A stretch of 64,000 bases of DNA from Tetranychus cinnabarinus (Eukaryota; Arthropoda; Arachnida; Trombidiformes; Tetranychidae), in assembly GCA_022266195.1 (NCBI GenBank), contig WHVY01000002.1:3797001-3861000 (forward strand). Reading direction: 5' to 3'. The number at the start of each line of letters is the position of its first letter. The stretch's first letter is position 1. Below the pieces are notes generated by a model. That model saw only the letters and a list, made by a program, of their open reading frames with translations, was not told the origin of the DNA and searched no databases. Both the position numbers and the translations under genes were made by a program. Positions 11,401 to 25,800 of this stretch are shown here, piece by piece.

Positions 11401-13725
11401 CAGTAAGTATTCATTTCAATTCATGACTTTTTCAAAATACTATATATTATTAACATTAGTCTTTATGCCTTTTCTTTGACTAGAAAAAAGTTTACAATTG
11501 GAAGGACGAGATCACAAGAGATTACATGAACTTTCAAGAGGTTCGCTCCGTCGAGAATATTCAATCATTGACAGAAAAGGCTAAATTCGCGTCTACCGAT
11601 GAAAAAGTGATCCTTAACTTTATATTAGAGTGCGATGGTATGTATTGACGAACAATTTTTAAGGTTGATAAGCTCTGTGGACCTTTGACATGAAAATTTA
11701 GTTGAGACAGCGCCGTTAAATTTTAGTTTAGCAACTTTGTATACTTTACGTTGAATTTCAACGCAAGTTGTTTAGAGTTTATGTCATCTTCGAATGTTGT
11801 GAAAAGCTTCCAATGAGGATAAATGGGCTCAACACACAATATTTGAAATACATATCGATAACTAATGATATCAATTATGACCTATTTCTAGCTTCAGATC
11901 CTGGGTACACTTCTTGCATCAAACACACGGAGGATCGTGTTTACTGGTTAAAAGGAGACTTCCTTTACAATGTCCTTTTAGCTAAACCAGTCAGTATACT
12001 GCGAATTAGTGATATTCAATATCACTTCACTGATACAAAAGTCGAAATGGAAGTAACATTTCTCGATCTACCGCATCTAGAATGTAAGTTGATTGAACAA
12101 TTTTGAGAGCAATTGAGTTCAATCATTAAACTTTCTTTTCTATTCTAGACATTTTCAACTCTAAATACATATCTGTTAGTGAAGATACATTTGCCAAGAT
12201 GATGAAGACTAAGGCTAACAATGAAGGCGAATGCCTAGACAAACTATCACGATATCAAGAGACAATTAAGTAACTATTAATATTTCTTGACTGATAGATT
12301 AACATTTTCATTAAATTTGTTACTAATGATTATTCCATGTTACCAATTAGGGTTGCCATCTTCAGATCCTCAGATGGCGTCTGCGGATACTTAAGTGATC
12401 CTGATGATCTCAAGGAAGATACTAAGCAAGGACAATCAGCAAGTGTCTTCCTCTTTCCACTGAACAATTTGCATCGAGTTAAACAAGAGTTAACACTTGA
12501 CCAGATTCATGATGCATACTTGCAAAATCGTGCGAGAATCTATCTGTTTAACGGAGACTATCGTGAGTACTTCTCTTCTTGCTAATTTACTCACTGATAT
12601 TTATTCGTACTCTTTCCTTAAAAGATGTACGTATGAAGATTGTTGATGTGATCGACAAAACTAAAAAGGAAACTGGCTTGAAGGACGATGTTACTTCGCA
12701 AATTAGAAGCCAGGCAAAGTTGAAAATTGATGACCAATTCACTTTGTCTGTACCTGATGTAAAAACTTTTGCTGATTGTTACCGAAACTGTCATAATTCT
12801 GATCAAGTTGCATGCGTTACTTTTTCATTCTGCAACACTGATGGTAAAATTGACTGTAGAGTAAGCAGTTTGCAGGCTTCTGACATTGCTAAGGGAGATC
12901 AGTCTATTGAAACAGATCAAAAATGTCAAATCTTTTCCATAAGTGTTCTTGACAATTATTCAAGAAAGTCCAACAGAAAATTCATAACTCAGCTTTCAAC
13001 TGCAGTTGAAAAAGATTTTGTGTATTCTTGTGCAGAATCTTGTCATGCCTCATCCGAATGCATATCTTTTCAATACTGTGATGGTTCTTGTAGTTTTGGT
13101 GATTTATTGTACACAGATGCAGCTACTGAATATGACCAGGAATGCATGATATATACTCGTAAGTATTCTTACAAGTAACGCAAGTACGAAGTCTCAAATT
13201 CACCGTATTTCTTCCTTTTTCTTGATTCATCCAGGCAAAGTATCGGAAAGATATCAAAGAACAGGTAGCAAAATAGTAACAGATGTGATGCACACCGAAA
13301 CCAAATTAACTTTAGACCAATGTGCTTCATTGTGCTATGAGTTATCTGATGGCGATGAAACTGGATGTAAATCTTTCAATTACTGTCCTAAGAGTAGAAC
13401 TGAAAGTTCTTGTTCATTGACTCATTTCTCCGTTAAAAGTTCTAATACAAAAACCACTGAAGGAGGCCAATGTTCTAATTATGAGTTAAAAGAATCGAAT
13501 GGAAAGAAACGAAAAGAATCCAGTTCAACCAAAGTGATTAAAGGGACGACGGGATCAGGTGCTTTTGGTATAATAATGTTGTTCTTGTTTGTCGGCATTG
13601 GATTGGGATTTATTGCTCCATTTGCTTACTCAAAGGTTAAACAGATGCATGATGCTTCAAAGGCTAATGGAGGTTTCACTTGGAGAAGACATCAGGATGA
13701 GCAGCCACTTGAAAATGGCGATTGA
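8467..13725 (+). CDS. Paralogue A: secreted type I membrane protein with PAN/Apple-like Cys modules (16 exons)
   Basis: I trace 16 exons with GT-AG junctions and consistent phase: 8467-8518, 8579-8658, 8716-8875, 9059-9195, 9260-9353, 9423-9610, 9773-9904, 10342-10578, 11077-11187, 11331-11402, 11484-11637, 11892-12083, 12149-12269, 12351-12562, 12625-13158, 13235-13725. The sum is 2967 nt, a 988-residue protein. Exon 1 encodes a hydrophobic signal peptide. Exons 8-11 (YDYGLGVTYHVD; later GLPVEAWE, then QYF) resemble metazoan LolA-like extracellular domains, a tentative call from memory. Exons 15-16 (about residue 648 on) hold three Cys-rich modules with the PAN/Apple pattern C-x3-C..C-x-F/SF-x-YC. 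A membrane helix (GIIMLFLFVGIGLGFIAPFAY) and a short charged tail close the protein. Molecular function is unknown; a cell-surface role is inferred from architecture. Confidence 0.88.
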
Positions 13726-13800
13726 ATGCATGCAATTTATGCAATAGAATTACATTACTAATTTTTTCTGTAAAAACATTTCTTAAACTTTAATATATCT

Positions 13801-13806
13801 AATAAA
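13801..13806 (+). terminator. Poly(A) signal of gene A
   Basis: AATAAA 75 bp after the gene A stop codon, in AT-rich sequence. It is the first such hexamer after the stop. Confidence 0.6.
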
Positions 13807-15023
13807 AAGCTTATGCTACAGCCCTTATTCAAACCCTGGTTTTAACAAATTGAGGCTTTGATTTTATATTTATCAGAACATTCAAGATTACCTCATATTT
13901 TGATCTGAAATTTCAACCCTCAGTTCGTGTAGTCTGAGCGAGTAATGAGCTCGAATTTCAAGTTTCCAGGAATATCTTTCAGGCGTATTCTTTGTGAAGA
14001 GTTAGCTTTCGTGAGTTTATGATGTTTCTGGGTTGTTTCGCCAATCTTTTGAGCTTTGAAGGACTATGGATAAATGACTTTTTATAAATCAATCTGGCAA
14101 CCTAATGGATGATTCCCTGATTACTACTTATTAAGAAATACAAATAAAAGTAAAATTTGAACAAATAACCAAAATCCTTGCATTTAATATAAAATACTAA
14201 ATCCGAAAGCCGTTTTCAGGCGTTTTGAAACTCAGATAGTTAAAAAGAAATGAAAAACTGTTTTTAACAATATCACAAAAGTGTTGAATTCAACTGTTCA
14301 TGTAGTTCATATTAACCAAGACTAAATAAAGGCGCCAGTTTATTTTTCATTTTGGTTCAAAACTTTTACAATGTGAACTAACTGTATTTTACATGAATGC
14401 TGAATTCATATGCGATTTGCAATAATTTACTCCTAGTATCTAAGATTTGCCAAACTTTACAAATGTTGAGATTGAGAATTCACGATTTATTTTAGACTGA
14501 AGATATAACAGTCAGTATGTTGGTTACAAGTGGTAAGTGTTAATGCAGTCAGAGGTAGCGGATCATTCAGCATTATCTGATTTTTTATGTAGATTTAACA
14601 ATTTTTGCACCATAATTCACTGCAAAAAGCAAGAATAAGAAAGATATCCTTCATATTAATCAGTTCTGAAATAATTCGAGTAATTCGGACATAATGAATA
14701 TGATTCTATTGACTCGAAATAAGTTTATCTTTCATTTATCAATCTTATGATTCCCGTCCGTAAATCCAGGATCCAGACTATTTCGAAGTCCATTTAGAAT
14801 AACTAAGGAAATCAAACCTTTTCGGACTTTGAATTCAGTATTCACAATGAAGAATATTATTGTAAACTCAAAAGTTTATAATTTAATTATGCATCATGCA
14901 AATCTCTGCAAAGTATTCATCTAAACTTGATTTAGCATTGATTTATAAGCATAATTTTCAGAAAAACTTTCTGGTCAACCTTATAATAAATCAACGATTC
15001 AACACTTTTTTACAACAAAAGAT
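13807..15023. other. Intergenic DNA between convergent genes A and B
   Basis: About 1.2 kb between the 3' ends of genes A and B. I see no coding potential, RNA gene or recognisable mobile element in it. Confidence 0.6.
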
Positions 15024-18000
15024 TTAATGAGCATCTCCAATTTGTTCATCTATTTGTCTTTTCCAAGTGAAATCTATATTGACCTTTGAAGCTTCACGCA
15101 TTTGTTTAACTTTTGCGTAAGCAAAAGGAGCTATGAATCCTAATAAAGCACCAACAAACAGGAACAGCATTATTATACCAAAAGCACCTGATCCGGTTGT
15201 CCCTTTAACCACTTCAGTTGAACTGGATTCTTTTTGTTTCTTTCCACTCGATTCCACTTTCAACTCGTAGTTTGAACATTGACCACCATCACTGGTTTTG
15301 GTATCAGGACTTTTGACTGAAAAATGAGTCAAGGAACAAGAACTTTCTGTTCTACTCTTAGGACAGTAATTGAATGATTGACATCTAGTGTCACCATCAG
15401 ACCATCGATGACATAATGAAGCACATTGATCTAAAGTTAATTTGGTTTCGGTGCTAATAACATCTGATACTATTTTGTTTCCCGTTTTTTGGTATTTTTC
15501 AGCTGCTTTGGCTATAATAAGAAATTGAATTGGTTAAAGACTCAACTCATTATAAGAATACTTACGAAAATATATTGTGCATTCTTCATCATATTGTGTA
15601 TCTGCATCTGTGAATAAGCCACCGAAGCTGCAAGAACCTCCACAGTATTGAAATGATATGCAATCAGATGAGGCATGACAGGATTCTGCACAAGAATGTG
15701 GATCTGTTAGAACCCCAGTTGAATGCTGAGTTTTAAATTTTCTATTGAACACTATTGAATAATCGTTGAGAATATTTATGGAGAAAACTGAACAATCCAT
15801 GACATGTTCAATATGCAATTCTCGATTTATAATGTCAGAAGACTGCAAGCTGCTTACTCTACAGTCGATTAGACCTTCAGTATCTGTATTACAGAATGAA
15901 AAAGTATTGCACGGAACTTGTTCTGAATTATGACAGTTTTGGTAACAATCAGCAAAGTTTTTTGCATTAAGTACAGTCAGAGTGGCTTGTTCATCGATTT
16001 TCAACTTTACATCTCCTCTAAGTTGAGAAGCAATATCATCATACGGAGCAGTTCCCTCTTTAGTTACGTCGATAACATCAATAATCTTAAAAGGTACAGC
16101 TTTTGAAAAGAGAATAAGAATGATTGTTATGAGTTTCTCGGTGAGGCAAAAGGATGAAAAGTATTACGTATCAAGTACTAGTACTTACGCATATCTCCGT
16201 CAAACAACTCGAATGTTTGTCCAACATCTTGCAAGTATGCATCATGAATCTGATCAAGTGATAACTCTTGCTTGATTCGATGCAAATTATGAAGTGGAAA
16301 CTGGTAGACGCTGGCTAATTTTCCGAGCTTGAGATCTTCTTTGAGATCCTCGAGATTATTCAAGTATCCACAAACAAGATCCATGTAGATGACAACCCTG
16401 ATCGTGAAGAAGAAAAAATTTTAGTCAAGCGCATTTTAATGCCGTTAAAACGCTCATAAAATAGTATCGATTTAAACTTATATACTTGATTGTCTCTTGA
16501 TAACTCGATAGTTTTCTCAGGCATTCGACTTCACTATCAGCCTTAGTTGTTTTCATCTTGGCCAATGTTTCTTGACTGACAGAAATAAATTTAGAGTTGA
16601 AGATGTCTGGAAAAGAACAGAAAGTTTAATGATTGAACTCAATTTTATTCGAACGATGTGGGAATGAGGAAATAAACTTACTTTGCAATTGCGGTAGATT
16701 GACAAATGTTACTTCCATTTGAACTTTCGTATCAGTAAAGCGATATTGAATATCACTAATTCGTAGTATGCTGACTGGTCTAGCTAGAAGTACATAATAA
16801 AGGAAGTCTCCTTTCAACCAGTTAACACGATTCTCTGTGTGTTTGATACAAGAACCGTATGCAGGATCAAAATCTAATGGAAAGAAAAAAGTTATAATTT
16901 AAACCAAAGAATTTATTTGCAATATGATTGTATTTCAGCCTAGTACTTGATTTAAGGCTTGGCATTATTTTCACAGAAAAGTTTCCATGAGCAATATATT
17001 GCATAGTTTTGTATTATGCACCTAACCGCAACGAGAAGTTTACTGCACAAATTTTAAAATGGATACATACCATCGCACTCTAAGATGAAGTCAAGGATCA
17101 ATTTACCATCGCTATTAGAGTATTTAACTTTTTCTGTCAATGAACGGATACTCTCGATGGATCGAACCTCTTGAAAGTTCATGTAATCTCTTGTGATACC
17201 ATCCTTCCAAGTGTAAACTTTTTTCTATTCAAAGAGTAATGTTAATATTTTGGCAGCTAATGAGATGTGAAATGAATACTTACCGATTGATCATAATCAT
17301 AGATGGAGATCTTGGTACTCACAAGAGAATAGTCCCAAAATATGTCTTCATGTTGCTGATGACCGCCATTTAAATATCGAATTCGATATAAGCAATGAAT
17401 AGCATTAAAAAAACATACAACTGACTTGTGTCTGGACAAATCATACCTTTCTTCATGATCGAGTTTGTGTCTTTCAAAGCAAATAACTTACCGATTGAGC
17501 AAAATATTGAGTAATGACTGCTTTATCCACCTTCTTTCCGTTGATGTTAAAATTAAATTGAACTGATTCCCATACTTCAACAGGGACTCCAGATCGATGT
17601 TCCTAAAGTGGATATAATTAAAAACAATTTTGGACAGTTTACAGTTGTATTGACTTTAATAAACTATTTAGAATGTACAAAAGATTTTTTAATATTAATG
17701 CATTCGCTAGATGATGTTCAACAATTTATTGTTACAATATTACACTAAAAACTGAATGAGCTTACTTGTGAATATTGAAATACACTGAATTTTACTATTG
17801 AACGGAATGTAGAATGATACCCAGCGAGGCCTTAACTATCTAATACACGTATTTAGAAGTCTTTCATCTACAAAGATCTTTGAATGACGAGGAAAGTTTA
17901 TATGATTATCCACGAACAAACATTTATAATAAACAAACTCGAATTCAATGACAAAGTCGTGCTTTTTTCGTCATTTACTTACCAAGTTGAGTTTCCCAAG

Positions 18001-19963
18001 ATATTTAAAGCTACCATCGAGCATGAAAAGACTCGCCAAAGTGAATGAACTATGCATGTTGACTCCAGGCGCATTTGAGTCTATAGTTAGTGCTTTATAA
18101 ACTCCACCAGGTTGAATCAGGAATGAAACTCCGAATCGATAATCGTTGATAGTTTCTGTTGTTACACCGAGCAATGTTGCCTTCAAGCTCAAATAATCGT
18201 AAAATTGTGCAGCATGAATCTGATAATAAAAGAAATTAATGCGTGGAATAAATAAATGGAATGAATAAAGAATTGAAATATTTTGCTAGATAAACTAACC
18301 TCACTAAATGATTGAGAAGTAGTTGAACCTTGAATATGCTCATGCATGGTGTAATGCAAGTGATAAATCCTCAGAGCGGGTAGATCTTTATTTCCTGATA
18401 AGTAGTGTGGACATCCGATTCCAGGTAAAGGCTAGTCGAGAATGAAAGTAGTTTTATCAAAAATTTGTGTTCTCACTTGAAAAAGCACATTTAAAATGAG
18501 AAATTTTTCATTTCTGAATCAGTAACTATTCCATTTAGCAAATATCGTACTTTTACACATATTCACTTAAATACTACTTATTAATGCTTACTTGAACTTG
18601 ATTCTGGAGTTGATCCACAGTGTTTTCGTTCTGAACGTAAATATCTAAAATGATATTCTCTTTGGATGCAAAGGGACTTGAATCATAACCGTTAATTTCA
18701 ATTCGTTTTGGATTTTTAATTCCAGTCTCGTCATCCAAATTATCTGAGATGAGAGTGAAGGTCTTTTAAATTAAATTAAACTTGATTGTTTCAACTCACG
18801 TTTATAATAATAAGTTATTTTCAGTCTTTCGTTAATCTCTGATGTTGCGCTCATCATCATGGTTCCTCTTACACTTTTAAACCGTGGAAGGTTTGATGTC
18901 TATTAACAAACAAACAAAGTCGATTGAAGATTGATTCCGAATTTTTCGAAGGGAAATGTTAGTGTATTTACCCAAACAAGCAACGAATGATCTATTCGGT
19001 ATAATATCGAAGGTCCCATCAAAAGAATCTGGTTGATTAAAGGTTTGTTGATTCCTGGTAAAGTTTTATCCCAACTATTCTTGTAAGTGAATAGTAAACA
19101 ATTTGTACCTTTGAAAATGAAATGAACAAATATAATCAAATAATTCAATTTACAGGTGGTGTTTGGATCATTTTTATTTTTTGACTAACAAGCGTAATTT
19201 TATTTTAAGTACTAGTTCAAACGTGCCTTTTATACTGTGCAAGATTTTTTCTTTAAACTGGTTTTTCAGTTGCAAGGTTTCATTATAACGAACTTTTTGT
19301 TAGCATTTTCCTTCTCGAATTTTATGTGCATTTACTGCATAAATATACTGACAATTGTGAGATGAAAAAACTCTCAACAAACTTCGATCCAACTTGCACA
19401 GTGGATGTAGCTCGAGTAAAAGTAACAAATTCATTTGAATCAACTCTTGCATTTTGAGAATCTCACATAAATCTGGCTAATACATCATTCCTCTGTTTCC
19501 ACATTCATTTAAATTACTACTGTAGTAGTTTCGGAGATACTTAAATCTTCTTACCTTGAATAACCAACCGTTCCTTACTGTCCACACCAGTATGGGAATC
19601 AGCATCATAATGTATTGAGTTGGAACCTTCATCACTTGAAATCAAAATTTTACCTTTGATTGTTGGTCCAGAAGCTGATATCAATTCTTGTATAAAATAC
19701 TTTTTAAATCCATTCTAAGAGATGAAATTAGACGCTAGATTGATTAACAGTTAGTTGATTGTTCAACTCACGACATCAGTTAGTGTAGCATTAATCACTG
19801 AACTTCCTTCAGGTACTTTCAATGGCAAATCCACCAAACTTTTGATACTGACTAAGTTAATTAAGAAATATTATTAGGCTTAGACGATTGAGTTATAATT
19901 TCAATTCTTACTTGTTGAGATTGTTGTAAACAATGTAAAAACAATTAAAAGTTTGAATTGCAT
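15024..19963 (-). CDS. Paralogue B: secreted type I membrane protein with PAN/Apple-like Cys modules (16 exons)
   Basis: Mirror-image paralogue of gene A, convergent with it. Exons in order of transcription: 19912-19963, 19772-19851, 19555-19714, 18972-19108, 18800-18899, 18592-18743, 18431-18300, 18219-17983, 17602-17492, 17355-17284, 17224-17071, 16873-16682, 16606-16486, 16397-16189, 16099-15566, 15511-15024. All junctions are GT-AG and in phase; the total is 2931 nt, 976 residues. Exon lengths equal those of gene A except for in-frame changes in exons 5 (+6), 6 (-36), 14 (-3) and 16 (-3). Signal peptide, putative LolA-like region, three Cys modules and the C-terminal membrane helix (GIIMLFLFVGALLGFIAPFAY) are all kept. 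The preserved phases and lack of stops argue for a working gene. Function unknown. Confidence 0.87.
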
Positions 19964-21840
19964 TGATTTTTATTGTACACACAATTTTTACAAGCAAATA
20001 AAAACACAAGGAATCGCAATTAGTTGTACATTTGTATAATAAATAAATAATTTGACTTGTTTTGCTTTCCAATGATACCTGATAAACACAATTAAAAACG
20101 CCTTAGATCAATTGATTAATTGTAACCATTCGGTTTCTCAATCATGTATACAAAATGGTAAACATTAGATAAGCACAAAGTCAAGGGATAAAACCAGTTG
20201 CCACTGGATGAATAGCAACATCTTTGCGTTGATGTCGTTGAATCCTGGGTACCATGAAATGTATCTCAGAACAGCAAATAATTCATCAATGTTCGTTGAT
20301 CTAACAAAGTAACTAAACATGAAAATCCCAAATCATAAAGCTAGGAGATTATAACCCAAAGAATGAGATCAGGTTTTCCATCCCATATCTACATGATTGA
20401 ATACTGATTTCAATAAAAGATAAAGAACCTCGATAAAATCAATCTGTTCTTTTGAATTATATTTAAGGTTCACCTGTTCATATGTTTACCTGTATATTAT
20501 CAGTTTCTATTTGCAAAAACCCATTGATTCTACACAATCAAATACCAATTGAGGGGTGTGTGATGTAATTTTCTTAGGTGTTGTTCACCAACTCATACAA
20601 ATAACTTAGCACTAATAATTAGAATTATCAGTTAAACAACTATCATTTGAGTTAGATAATTGATTACTAAATTAATTGAACAAACATTGAAACTGAGAGT
20701 ATGCTGGATTTTTTTCAGTTCAATGGTGAAGCTGATCAAATTGATACATGGAAGATAAGATCGTTCAGGTAGAAAAACACATGTATCAACAAAATAACGC
20801 TGCGAAATTTAAAGACTTGGTACACTAACTTGTGCAACAAAAACTTCGGAACAAATTGTTCAGATGATATTTCGCAATTAAGAGATGGCAATTATAAAAC
20901 ATTTTATAATTCACTCAAAACCTAAAAACCAGTATTTTCTGGTTCGGGCATTTACATTTGGTATTAACGATAAGTAGGCATAAATGAATAAACAACTGCT
21001 GCTTGAATAAATGACCTGATAATCCACTCATCAGGGCCAAGATTATTTTTCTCCAAGTTTTTCATAGTCTTTTAAAACTTATGCTTAGGAAATTTTTCGT
21101 AAAGTCACTTCTCTAATTTGTTGGTAATGCCGTAGCGGCGCACATAATGTCACGATACTTTGGAACGATTGCGATCGTTATAAGTGAGACTTTTAATCAC
21201 AGACCATGCTTCAACTCAGAAAGTTTGGGATTATTAATTGGTTAAGAGAGGAAATATTTAAGAAATATTTGGAAGTTTTTGGTTCACTTTTGGAAATCAA
21301 TTCATAAGATTATATTTTTCCCGGTTAATCGACCGGAAAAAGCTCAAAGTGATCATAATAGCTCATGAGCCTCTGAGTGGGCAGCAAGTGCTATTATTTA
21401 AGCGATCCCATTTTGAAGCACCGGGACATTAGTGTGAAGATACGGTAATTGATTCTAATGTGTTTCAGTCACTAAAATAACCAGAATACTTTGGACTTTA
21501 GCTGACTGTAATTTTTTAAAGGTCATTGGTAAAATTGCCGAAAAATGAGTGGATGACTTTGAGCTTTTGGAATCGAACGATTTAAGTCTAACGATGTGTG
21601 TCAAAATTTTTACCATTAAGGGTTGTTGAGTTATTCAAGGAAGAAACCCGTTTTTTAGTGCTAAAGCAGCGTACATATCCTAACGTCGTAGATAATAACA
21701 AAATAGAACAGAATGGAATGCAGAATGGCGAAATCAAAAGGCTTACTAAACCGTTCTTTGAACATTTCATGCGAATACAATGCTATAATTTTCGCTATAA
21801 AATCGCCAGATATTACTGATTTTTTCGTGGAAATTAAAGG
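19964..21840. other. Non-coding DNA upstream of gene B
   Basis: About 1.9 kb between the gene B start codon and Gypsy element 2. It should hold the gene B promoter, but unlike genes A and C there is no TATAAAAG at about 115 bp upstream. Short open frames around 21588-21819 occur on both strands and show no family resemblance. A weak inverted repeat (TTTTCCCGGT / ACCGGAAAA) lies near 21317-21342. Nothing else recognised. Confidence 0.55.
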
Positions 21841-21844
21841 GTAC
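21841..21844. repeat. Target-site duplication (GTAC) of element 2, left copy
   Basis: GTAC directly precedes the LTR start TGAAAGG at 21845; the same four bases follow the other LTR at 42415-42418. A 4-bp duplication is usual for Gypsy elements. Confidence 0.85.
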
Positions 21845-22777
21845 TGAAAGGTTTGTTACGGTAGTAATCTGATGAAGACTGCACAACTTGCTTTCACTAC
21901 AAGTTTTAAGCTCGTATCTTGGATCGCTTGAACAAGCTTGTACACATTTAAACTCAAATCGAGTGTTTCCGAAGATCTCCAGAGAGATGTAACACAATTC
22001 AAAGAATATTTAAGTTTACTGAATTTTATTGAAATTGAAATTAAGAATGGTTTTAACTTGGATAATGAATATTTCTTGAGAAATAAATTTTGAAGAGTCT
22101 AATAATGAATAGACTGTTAAGTTGAAAATGTTGAGGATAATGAAAACTGACTTACAATAAGAAATTGTGAAGTGAATGGAAAAATGGAGAAATTGGGTTT
22201 TTATAACCACGTTAAAACAAAGAATAAATTTGGAGGGAAATCAAAAGAAAGTAAAAGTAAATTTCTGTCGACAATTGTCTCAACTTTTGGGTTCATTACC
22301 AGTGACGAGATTTCTTATCTCTAATTTAGTACTGATAAGGCTATGTAGCCTTTTTACCTATTACCAATGTTGAGACATATATCTCTAGAGAGATGACTGT
22401 ACCTTTTACAATGTATTGAGGATTAAGAGTTGAGGTGAGGAACAGTTGAAAATTAACCAATTTTAGAAAGAGATTTTTCACTCTCTTACTTTTGTGCAGC
22501 TTAAATTTCAACTTTAAGATTACTGAATTTAACCAAGTTTTTCTGGTCAAATTTTACAAGTTTCTGAGGCTATTTTAATCCGGATTTGAATGTTTGAGAT
22601 TAACCATGTTGAGGTTTTACAATTTAGGATAGTTATGAAAACTGGAATAAATATTGTTTAAACAATGAATTGAAAATTGAATTGAATTTAAACTGAATTA
22701 AGAACTGAATCAAGAGAATCGAGGCATAATTGAAAATCATTGAATGATAAAACTAAGTTTACTTTCTCTACCCTTCA
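21845..22777 (-). repeat. 3' LTR of element 2
   Basis: 933 bp, same length as the LTR at 41482-42414 and apparently identical over the stretches compared. The ends are TG and CA. On the minus strand it carries an ATAAAAA box at about 22199-22205. The purine tract lies next to it at 22778-22793. Confidence 0.93.
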
Positions 22778-22793
22778 CTTCCCTATTTTTAAG
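22778..22793 (-). promoter_or_regulatory. Polypurine tract of element 2
   Basis: On the minus strand the 16 bases before the 3' LTR end AAAATAGGGAAG. This is the expected position and composition for the plus-strand DNA primer. Element 1 has a similar AGGGAAG before its 3' LTR. Confidence 0.7.
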
Positions 22794-22820
22794 ACCTTGA
22801 TCCCTTAGTTTTGATCAGGT

Positions 22821-25800
22821 TTATGAGTTTCGATTAGGAGGTGAAGATTCTCTGGATGATGATCTTTGATGAGTGGGATAAAAAATGTGAGAGCGGACTT
22901 GAGAGGGATAAATTGTTCTGTCAGAATTGGTTGAGGATCCGGAGGATGCGGTGGATGTGAATGATTGTCTTGATGTACTGGAATGATTGGAAAGTCTTGA
23001 TGAGTCCGAATGAGGAAGTGGTCTTTCGATCCTTCTCCATGGGCTTGGTGGAATCGGGTATGGAATGATCTTTCCTTTTGAGTATGCCTGTGATCTGGGG
23101 GAATGAGAAGATGAGGATGAGGATGTTGAATCAGATTGTGAGTCTGAAGTTCCTGAGGAAAGTGATGAAGTGGAAGATGCTGAAGAGAGTTGATTCGGAG
23201 AGGATTGTGGAGTTTTCAGTAAATCATTTAGATATGAGTAAATGGAGGAAGTTGGTGAGGTCCGATCTACATCAATCCTTGGTGGAGGAAAATCTTGAGA
23301 AGATATTTCACCAGAATTATGTCTTCTTTTCCTTTCAGATGAAGATTCCAATGATGAGATAGCTTGAGCTATGGTTGATTGTGTGGACTGAGGCAGAGTG
23401 GAAGATTGAGAGGATGGCGGAGTGTTTGTTGGTGTTTGAGGTGGAGCGATTTGAATTGAAGAATTATCTGATTCATTTTCAAGATCAATGAGAGGGATAT
23501 CTTGAGGGGGTGTAGAACCTCTAGCAGGAGCAGGGGCTTGATATTCATAATTGATCGAGTCAATTGATGAAGTAGATGAAGCAGAGGAATGATGAGAGTG
23601 TACTGATACGTTGCAGTCACTGCCATAATTTGAGTATTCGGAGGGTGTAGGTGATGATGCGGGTGAAACTCTTCTAGCTCGGAAATTTAAGTCGGTGTGA
23701 TGAGTGTAGTACGCCCAATTTGAAGGCCACCGAGCTTGATTGTTTGCAACTCTTTCTTGATAGATTTGCAAAAGTTTTGAAACTCTTTTATGGCCACAGG
23801 TTCTGACCATATTTTCGTGGTTGATACCACCCCATTTTCTTGAAGATTCTTCAATCTCTTGCCAGTACGCCATGTATGAATTCATGCTGGTGATAGCTTC
23901 GATAGCTGGAGAATGAGGCTCGGCACGTAAAGTGAAACCAGGGAAGAGTAGGAATGAAATTAATGAAAGGGAAGTTGGAGTTTGGACGAATGGAGAGAAA
24001 TGTTGGGTGACATCTCGAAACTTGTGTTGAAGAGCTCGAATTTCATCTTCATGAAGATCAAGAGACCGCATCATATTGATGATACCAGCTCCAACAATAG
24101 CAGTAGCGGTTAAACAGAATGCAAGAATTTGGTCTCTGACCGAAACGAATGATTTTGCATGTTTAAGATGTGATTCTCTGAGTCCATGAAATTGGCTGTC
24201 CATATAAGTGATTTTCTCGTGGTGAATTAAAGTTTCAAAAACAATGTTCTTAAAACCATCAACAATTACGACCCAAATTGGTCGAGGGCGAGGTGCATCT
24301 CGTTTGCAATCGACAGTCCATCCATCAATTCGACAGTATGCCATGTGCATTGAAAAAGTTGTTTCTGGCGATGGATGTAATTGAATGTTTTCTTGAATCA
24401 ATTTTTCAGTATTGACTCTTAATTTGGGCATGTTGATGACGGTGAGACTATGGAAAGTTCTTGTAGCTAGGTCCTGTTTATTTCGGCGATTTGCCAATGC
24501 TCTAGCATTATTGGTCGAAGGGAAAATGTGTTCCATTCTGAAGCCTCTCATGGAAGGAAAATTTTGTTTTGCAAATTCAAAAAGTTCTTTCAGGTTGTCA
24601 GGGGAAAGTCTCTCGAGAGGATTAATTTTTATGAATGGAGTTAACCGATCTTCGGTTTCAGGAGCAACAGTTTTCTCAAATGGAGGGTTAGCTCGAGGAA
24701 TTCCTCCTCTAGCAACTTTGACCCATTCTTCTGAATCGGTAAGGAGGTAAAAAGGGACACGGGACCACTTAATTGTGTAAGGTTTAGGAGGGAATTGGGT
24801 TCGATCGACTTTCTTTCCCATTATGGGTTCAAGTCCTACAATATGTTGGATAAAACTTTCGTTTTCTGAGAGTGGATGAGTGGGGTCGTGTAATTGCTTT
24901 TTAGCATCCCAAAAATTCAAATTGAAATCTGCAAGCGATCTAATTGCTACAGGGCTAAGGTAAGGATCATTTGGATTCTCCTCTTTCAAATGAGAAAGAC
25001 AAGCCCAAAGTCCCATTTTCTCGTACCATTGATTTGAATGGTCTCGATGGTTATCAGGGAGATCGAAATTTCCTTGTTGCAGATGTTCAGGAAGAAAGTT
25101 TGTTAAGCTTTTAGGGGCTTTCTTTAGTTCTTCACGAACTGAGGGAGAGATTTGAATTTCTTCAAAAGCAAAGTTAAAGTAAATTTTAGCAGCAAAAATG
25201 CCTAGTCGACATTTCTTTTCATGCTCTAGGAATTCATCATGAGGAAGATTAGCAGGGCAATGAGTGCGTCTGCATTTGAATAAAGTTTTGCGGTATGTTT
25301 CAACAGTGGAATATTTGGATAGAGGTTGGAAGAAGGGATAATCATCCTTCTGTGAATGGTATTTGATGCATTTGGGTAGAACGCAAAGGAATTGATTGTG
25401 ATGGGTAAGAGGCATCAGTTCTAAAACTTCGACAAGCTGTCGTAACCAATGAATACATTTCAGACAATAACATTTTTTGCATGATCTGCACTCTCGAGGT
25501 TCTAGAGCGTATTGCTCACAAAAGGCACATTGAATTAGGTCTTTGATTGAATCAAAGTCTGGATTAGTTAAATTTTCTCTGACTATTCCATGAGGAATTT
25601 CAGGCAAATCTATTGTCTTAATCAAATCATTGTGATAGACGTTATCGTAAATTTTAAAACGCATGAATTTATTAAATTCATTTTTGAGAACGGAGAAAGT
25701 TTGTGCTTTCTTTTTAATCATTTCCCTAATTTCGAAAAATCGTTCATCCGATAAAAAGTCTGGAAGAGGTGCAGTAGGTAAGGGTGCTGGATATTCATTA